A stretch of DNA of 64,000 nt from Pelobates cultripes. Its lineage: Eukaryota > Chordata > Amphibia > Anura > Pelobatidae. Both the position numbers and the translations under genes were made by a program. The notes below the pieces were generated by a model that was not told the origin of the DNA, ran no database searches, and saw only the letters and a program-made list of their open reading frames with translations. This document shows, in pieces, positions 59,645-64,000 of this stretch. The stretch lies in the NCBI GenBank assembly GCA_933207985.1, contig OW240912.1, forward strand, positions 236,761,926 to 236,825,925, given 5' to 3'. Within the stretch, counting starts at the first letter, position 1. Each line of letters begins with the position of its first letter.

Positions 59645-60879
59645 TATAATTGAATGTTGCTATTTATTTGATCTACCAGTAGAGGTCACTAAATCCCTAT
59701 TGAAACAGTGAACAGTTACTTCTTAATAATCAATGATACCCAGCTGAAGAAATATCTGGGCATTAGGGCAGTCATGGTATTTAAAGGGTACTCCAAACAA
59801 AAAAAGTTTTTTTCACAAAACACTGTTTTTGGTTAGAGTAACCCTTGCTGTGCTGGCCTGCCCCTATTTAAAAAAAATTTAAATAAAATAAATTAGAGCT
59901 AAAACTTATCTCCATTCCACATCCGAGTCAAAGTTCCTGCAGCAGTCCAACCCTCCTACACTGACATAACTCACCCTCACTGAAGGAGGAGGACAGATGT
60001 CAGAGTGGACAGGCAGATTGGAGGACATGGGTGGCAGGGATAGGCAAAAAGTTCTTCAAATGATTAGTTCTTCAATAGTTTGCAAATGTTCAACCTGCCG
60101 AATTCATTTGGTTTATCTTTGGCTGCCATGAGGTCGTTGATAAATCTCTGATTCCTGTGCTTTAAATTGGTTCGGATTCAGATAATACTGATTTCCCAAA
60201 CATTTCCGAATATTTTTACAGCTTCGGTCAGACCGATGAAACCTGAATGCTTTTGGCTTCAGTAAATCTGCTAATTGTCAATGCAGTCAGAATTCAGTAA
60301 TTTTCACTGGATTTTGTCCATTCAGGCAAAATCCAGTGTTTAGTGAATGTTAGAGATTCCAAATTCCCAAGACTTAGGATCTTACTGACTATCGACAGAT
60401 AATACGAGTAATTCTCCCTGAGGATGCATGGTGCTCAACTGCTGCTCAGTGGTCCTCATGATACTGCTAAATGATGAGTTAAAACTGCAATTCAGGAAAA
60501 TTTTAAAACTGAGCAAGTATTATTAAAGGAACAGATTGAAGAGAGAAAAAGAGAACATGAGAACCACAAATAGACAAACAAAAAATTAAATAATGTATGA
60601 AGATTGGCAGAGAATACATGTAGCATGTTTAATGTTGTATGAATGACAGAAATACAAGGAAACAACATATTAATAGTTCATGGAGGAGAAAGAATATGAT
60701 TGACAATGAAGTGGAGGGACAGCTTGTTATAGCGCTTGTTTGTGGTGGGAAGCTGTCTCTGAAAACGTATCTTTTAAGTTCTGATTGATTTGATTTTCAT
60801 CTTCATATGCCCACCCAGACTTCATGAACCTTTCCTCTAACAATCGGCTTTTTAAACGGAGTTGTTAACCATTAAAATT
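59645..60879. other. Intergenic, no gene
   Basis: Unassigned sequence of 1.2 kb. No exon-like or transposon-like motif recognised. Confidence 0.45.
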
Positions 60880-62413
60880 ATGGTCAGTACATCCCCCCAG
60901 CACTACCAATAGCTGCGGTGCCCCTCATAATTCCTGACTTTAATTATAGAATCTGGAACAGACATGGGGCACCCTCCCTGTCCCAACTTCTACACGACTC
61001 CAACCTCAAACTGTTCACAGACCTACAAACAGAGTTCAATCTGCCTACTACAGTTCACTTCTCCTACATATAACTTCAATCCTGGATAAAACAGACGCAA
61101 ACGAAGACGGATTACAAAACACCGAAACCACACCTGTCGGCCATGGAGTAGATCTGCCTGCAGCTCAAGCCGTCAAAGAAACTCATCTCCTTAACCTATA
61201 CCTCCGAACACTCTACACCGAACATCGAATCTCTTCCATTCACGAAAGCATGGGAAAAAGATCTTGCACATTAATTAACAGACTCTCAATGGAGGGAAAT
61301 ATTTAAGGCCCAAAAACCCATGACACTATGCGCATCCCATGTCAAACTATAGTGCAAGATTCTATACCGGTGGTACCTGGTCACTGCACGCCTCAAACAA
61401 AGTTTCCCCAAGGTATCAGACATCTGCTGGAGATGCCACACAGACAAAGGAACAATGCTGCATACCTGGTGGCGCTGCCCGCGACTCAATACATACTGGC
61501 AGGATGTGGCAGCCTTGGCAAAGCAATGCACTGAAATACAACTCCAGCTCCAGCCAGAGACATTCCTGCTTCTACTCCTGCCAAAAAACCTGACCAAGAC
61601 ACAACAATACATCCACTACCACATCCTCTTAGCAGCCCTCACGGTAATCAGCAGACAATGGAAAAATACAAACCCTCCCACGATTGCACAATACATATAA
61701 ACAGAAGAGACCAACAGCCGATATGAAAAAATGGCCAGAAGAACGCAGCCTAACGCAGAACCCTGGTGCGAGGCGTGGAACACCTGGAACAACAAACACA
61801 CTGTACTAAATATCCTTTGAACACACAAGAGACACAATCAAAATGAGGCCCAAAGCCCTTGTGAACCACAACACCTCTCCTTCCCCTCCCTCCTATTGTC
61901 CTACTACGACCAAAGGACAGACGAACTTGCCCTCCTCAAAAAACTGAATATTGAAATTAGATAAACGGGCCAGAGGAGGCCTAACCAACCTGCCAGTACG
62001 CACTGACACATGGATACTGTAAACGATTCCACATTGGCACTGAAACAAGACACCATCAGTAAGGTGGGGAACAACACCTCCCCTCCCTCCATTGCAACAC
62101 TTCACTTGCAACTCAAGAATCCAGTTACCACCACCCCAGCATACCTGTTATCACTCACACAATGCCACACTGCTCACGACCAACCCAAACTGCGCCCGCA
62201 TACAGCCTACCTCACGCGCTGGTTATACGATACATTTGTATATTGCTATACCCCTTATATGTAAATCTGAAATCTATCTGCCAAACTTGGGGTATAACAC
62301 ATGTCTATAGCACATTCTGGATCAATATGTAAAAGGGTTTTCGCCCTATAACCCTCCCCATCTCTTCTATACCCTGAGAATAAACAATAAAAATTGTCAA
62401 ATTCAAAAAAAAA
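60880..62413 (+). mobile_element. L1-type LINE 3' end
   Basis: A 5'-truncated copy with the C-terminal ORF2 region (60950-61700; KILYRWYLVTARLKQSFPKV and CWRCHTDKGTMLHTWWRCPR) followed by a 3' untranslated region and an end of AATAAACAATAAAAATTGTC and then an A-run at about 62400-62413. The end is the same type as that of the L1 at 37767. Several in-frame stops. Confidence 0.82.
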
Positions 62414-62569
62414 ATGATGGTCTGCATATTTAACATACACTTTGACCTTATTGATATACCATTGTTGATTAACTGTATATTTATATGTAAAGGTTTGGAA
62501 TATCAATACGATGTACTTTGATTGAAGGATAGAGGCAGACAAAGGCACTTATAATGTATTAGTTTTTGT

Positions 62570-62960
62570 TGAATTTTGCCGCTTTTACCTGCAGCCAGGC
62601 CCGGACTGGCCATCGGGCATACCGGGCAAATGCCCGGTGGGCCACGATGGCCGTGGGGCCGAGGCCGGCAGGGGATCTCCCCGGCCGGCCGCTGTAGGGC
62701 CAGCGCCGGCCCTGCTGTGGGCCGGTGGGGAGATCAAAGATCTCCCTCACCAGCCCACAGACAGGGAGATGCGGCCGCCGGCTGGGGAGGGGAGGGAGGC
62801 AGGAGAGGACCGGTGGAGCTCTAACAAGTAGCTCCGCCGGGTCCTCTCGCGGGATTCTGAGCGTTGCCGCGGTTACCACAGCAACGCTCAGATCTCGCGA
62901 GAGTGAACTCTAACCCACAGGGTTAGAGTTCACTCTCACCACTAGGACCACCAGGGAAGG
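62570..62960. repeat. GC-rich interspersed repeat with two hairpins
   Basis: It begins near CCCGGACTGGCCATCGGGCA, a start seen in a common vertebrate repeat. The interior is GC- and CpG-rich. Two palindromes close it: CTGAGCGTTGCCG opposite CAGCAACGCTCAG (62856-62892) and GAGAGTGAACTCTAACCC opposite GGGTTAGAGTTCACTCTC (62899-62937). Probably a non-autonomous DNA element; ends not secured. Confidence 0.55.
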
Positions 62961-63059
62961 CAGCACCCTCCATGTCAGCATGCCCCCTCATGTAGCAACA
63001 AGGCCCTCCCAGGCTAAAGGTAAGGGGGTGAACTTTTTAATTACACAAAAAATATATAT

Positions 63060-63850
63060 ATATTTAAAATAATTTCCCTAACAGCCCCCAGACACACACA
63101 GCACCCAGATACACACACTGCACCCCAGACACACACACAGCACCCAGACACAAACAGCACCCAGACAAACACACAGCACCCCCAGACACACACACAGCAC
63201 CCCCAGACACACACACACCCCCAGACACACACCGAGACACACACACAGCACCCCAGACACACACACAGCACCCAGACAGACATACACAGCACCCAGAACA
63301 CACACAGGGACCCCCAGACACACACAGCACCCAGACACATACACACACACACCAGCACCCAGACACACACAGCACCCAGACACACACAGCACACACAGAC
63401 ACACACAGCACACCCAGGCACACACACAGCACCCAGACACACACACTGCACCCCAGACACACACAGCACCCCACAGACACACACAGCACCCCACAGACAC
63501 ACACAGTGCACCCCCAGACACACACAGCCCCCCCAGACACACACACAGCCCCCCCAGACACACACACAGCACCCCCAGACACACAAACAGCACCCAGACA
63601 CAAACAGCACCCAGACACACACAGCACCCCCAGACACACACATCACCCAGACACACAGAGCACACACAGACACACACAGCACACACAGACACACACACAG
63701 CACCCAGACACACACACAGCACCCCACAGACACACACAGCACCCCACAGACACACACAGCGCACCCCCAGACACACACAGCACACCCAGACACACACAGC
63801 ACCCCCAGACGCACACAACACCCTCAGACAGACAGCACCCTCACTCCCAC
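63060..63850. repeat. CA-rich minisatellite (CACACACAGCACCCAGA)
   Basis: An imperfect array of units of about 17-19 bp, CACACACAGCACCCAGA and CACACAGCACCCCCAGA. The long Cys/Val/Gly-rich frames on the - strand (up to 291 codons) come from this repeat and are not genes. Confidence 0.92.
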
Positions 63851-64000
63851 ACATATACAGCACATATATATTATATAAAATAACCCTTAACAGACAAATA
63901 AAATTAGAAACCCAGAATGTGACGGCAGATAAAAACACCCTTACACACAGCACTCCTCTTACACAAACACACTGCGCACCTCACACATACAATACGTCCA
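63851..64000. other. Window end, nothing assigned
   Basis: Short sequence after the minisatellite; no gene seen. Confidence 0.5.

Noticed and set aside
63041..63953. Cys/Val/Gly-rich frames of up to 291 codons on the - strand
   Set aside because: Same cause: a CACACACAGCACCC minisatellite.

Overview
The window is vertebrate nuclear DNA, most likely from an anuran amphibian with large, transposon-filled introns. It holds one recognisable cellular gene: the 3' two thirds of a P2X1-type ATP-gated cation channel gene (P2RX1) on the + strand. Eight coding exons lie at 728, 8953, 12433, 24262, 25720, 30261, 37798 and 38736. All have AG/GT borders and compatible phases. They encode the second half of the ectodomain, TM2 and the cytosolic tail. 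The exons for the N-terminus, TM1 and the first half of the ectodomain lie upstream of the window. About 830 coding bases are spread over about 38 kb. The amphibian assignment is an inference from the P2X1 sequence together with the mix of Penelope-like, L1, CR1/L2, Tc1, hAT and TTAA-type elements. I found no tRNA, rRNA, CRISPR array or prokaryotic feature.

Almost everything else is mobile DNA or tandem repeat. In order: a 2.7 kb retroposed polyadenylated sequence with a 15-bp target duplication (954-3673); an L1 3' end (about 4500-5383); a MITE that is a chain of hairpins (5759-6137); a CR1-like LINE 3' end (6840-7320); a microsatellite block held between inverted repeats (9769-12005); a 2.1 kb TTAA element of nested palindromes (12674-14774); a hAT-type MITE (14864-15221); a Penelope-like element with about 1.2-kb inverted arms and an L1 inside it (15844-23354); a Tc1 end; TTAA MITEs and a pyrimidine-rich minisatellite (25261-29897); an L2/CR1-like LINE on the - strand; and a long L1 (31850-37767). 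That L1 has been invaded by a TTCGG-rich fold-back sequence, which in turn contains a Harbinger-like hairpin element with a 70-bp minisatellite.

Downstream of P2RX1 lie a solo LTR (40299-41284) and a second Penelope-like element (45870-52528). The latter retains reverse transcriptase and GIY-YIG coding, long inverted arms and a 15-bp target duplication. Beyond it are an L1 on the - strand, a purine-rich minisatellite that is the reverse complement of the one in the P2RX1 intron, a small hAT MITE, a nearly complete Tc1-like transposon (58141-59644), another L1 3' end and a CA-rich minisatellite.

The most interesting material is structural. The first Penelope-like element carries a hammerhead-ribozyme-like motif in its arms. 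In the second, the equivalent part of one arm has been replaced by a 574-bp co-linear copy of its own coding region. Several fold-back elements are built from serial or nested hairpins. No tools were available, so family names rest on protein motifs and terminal structures that I could read by eye.
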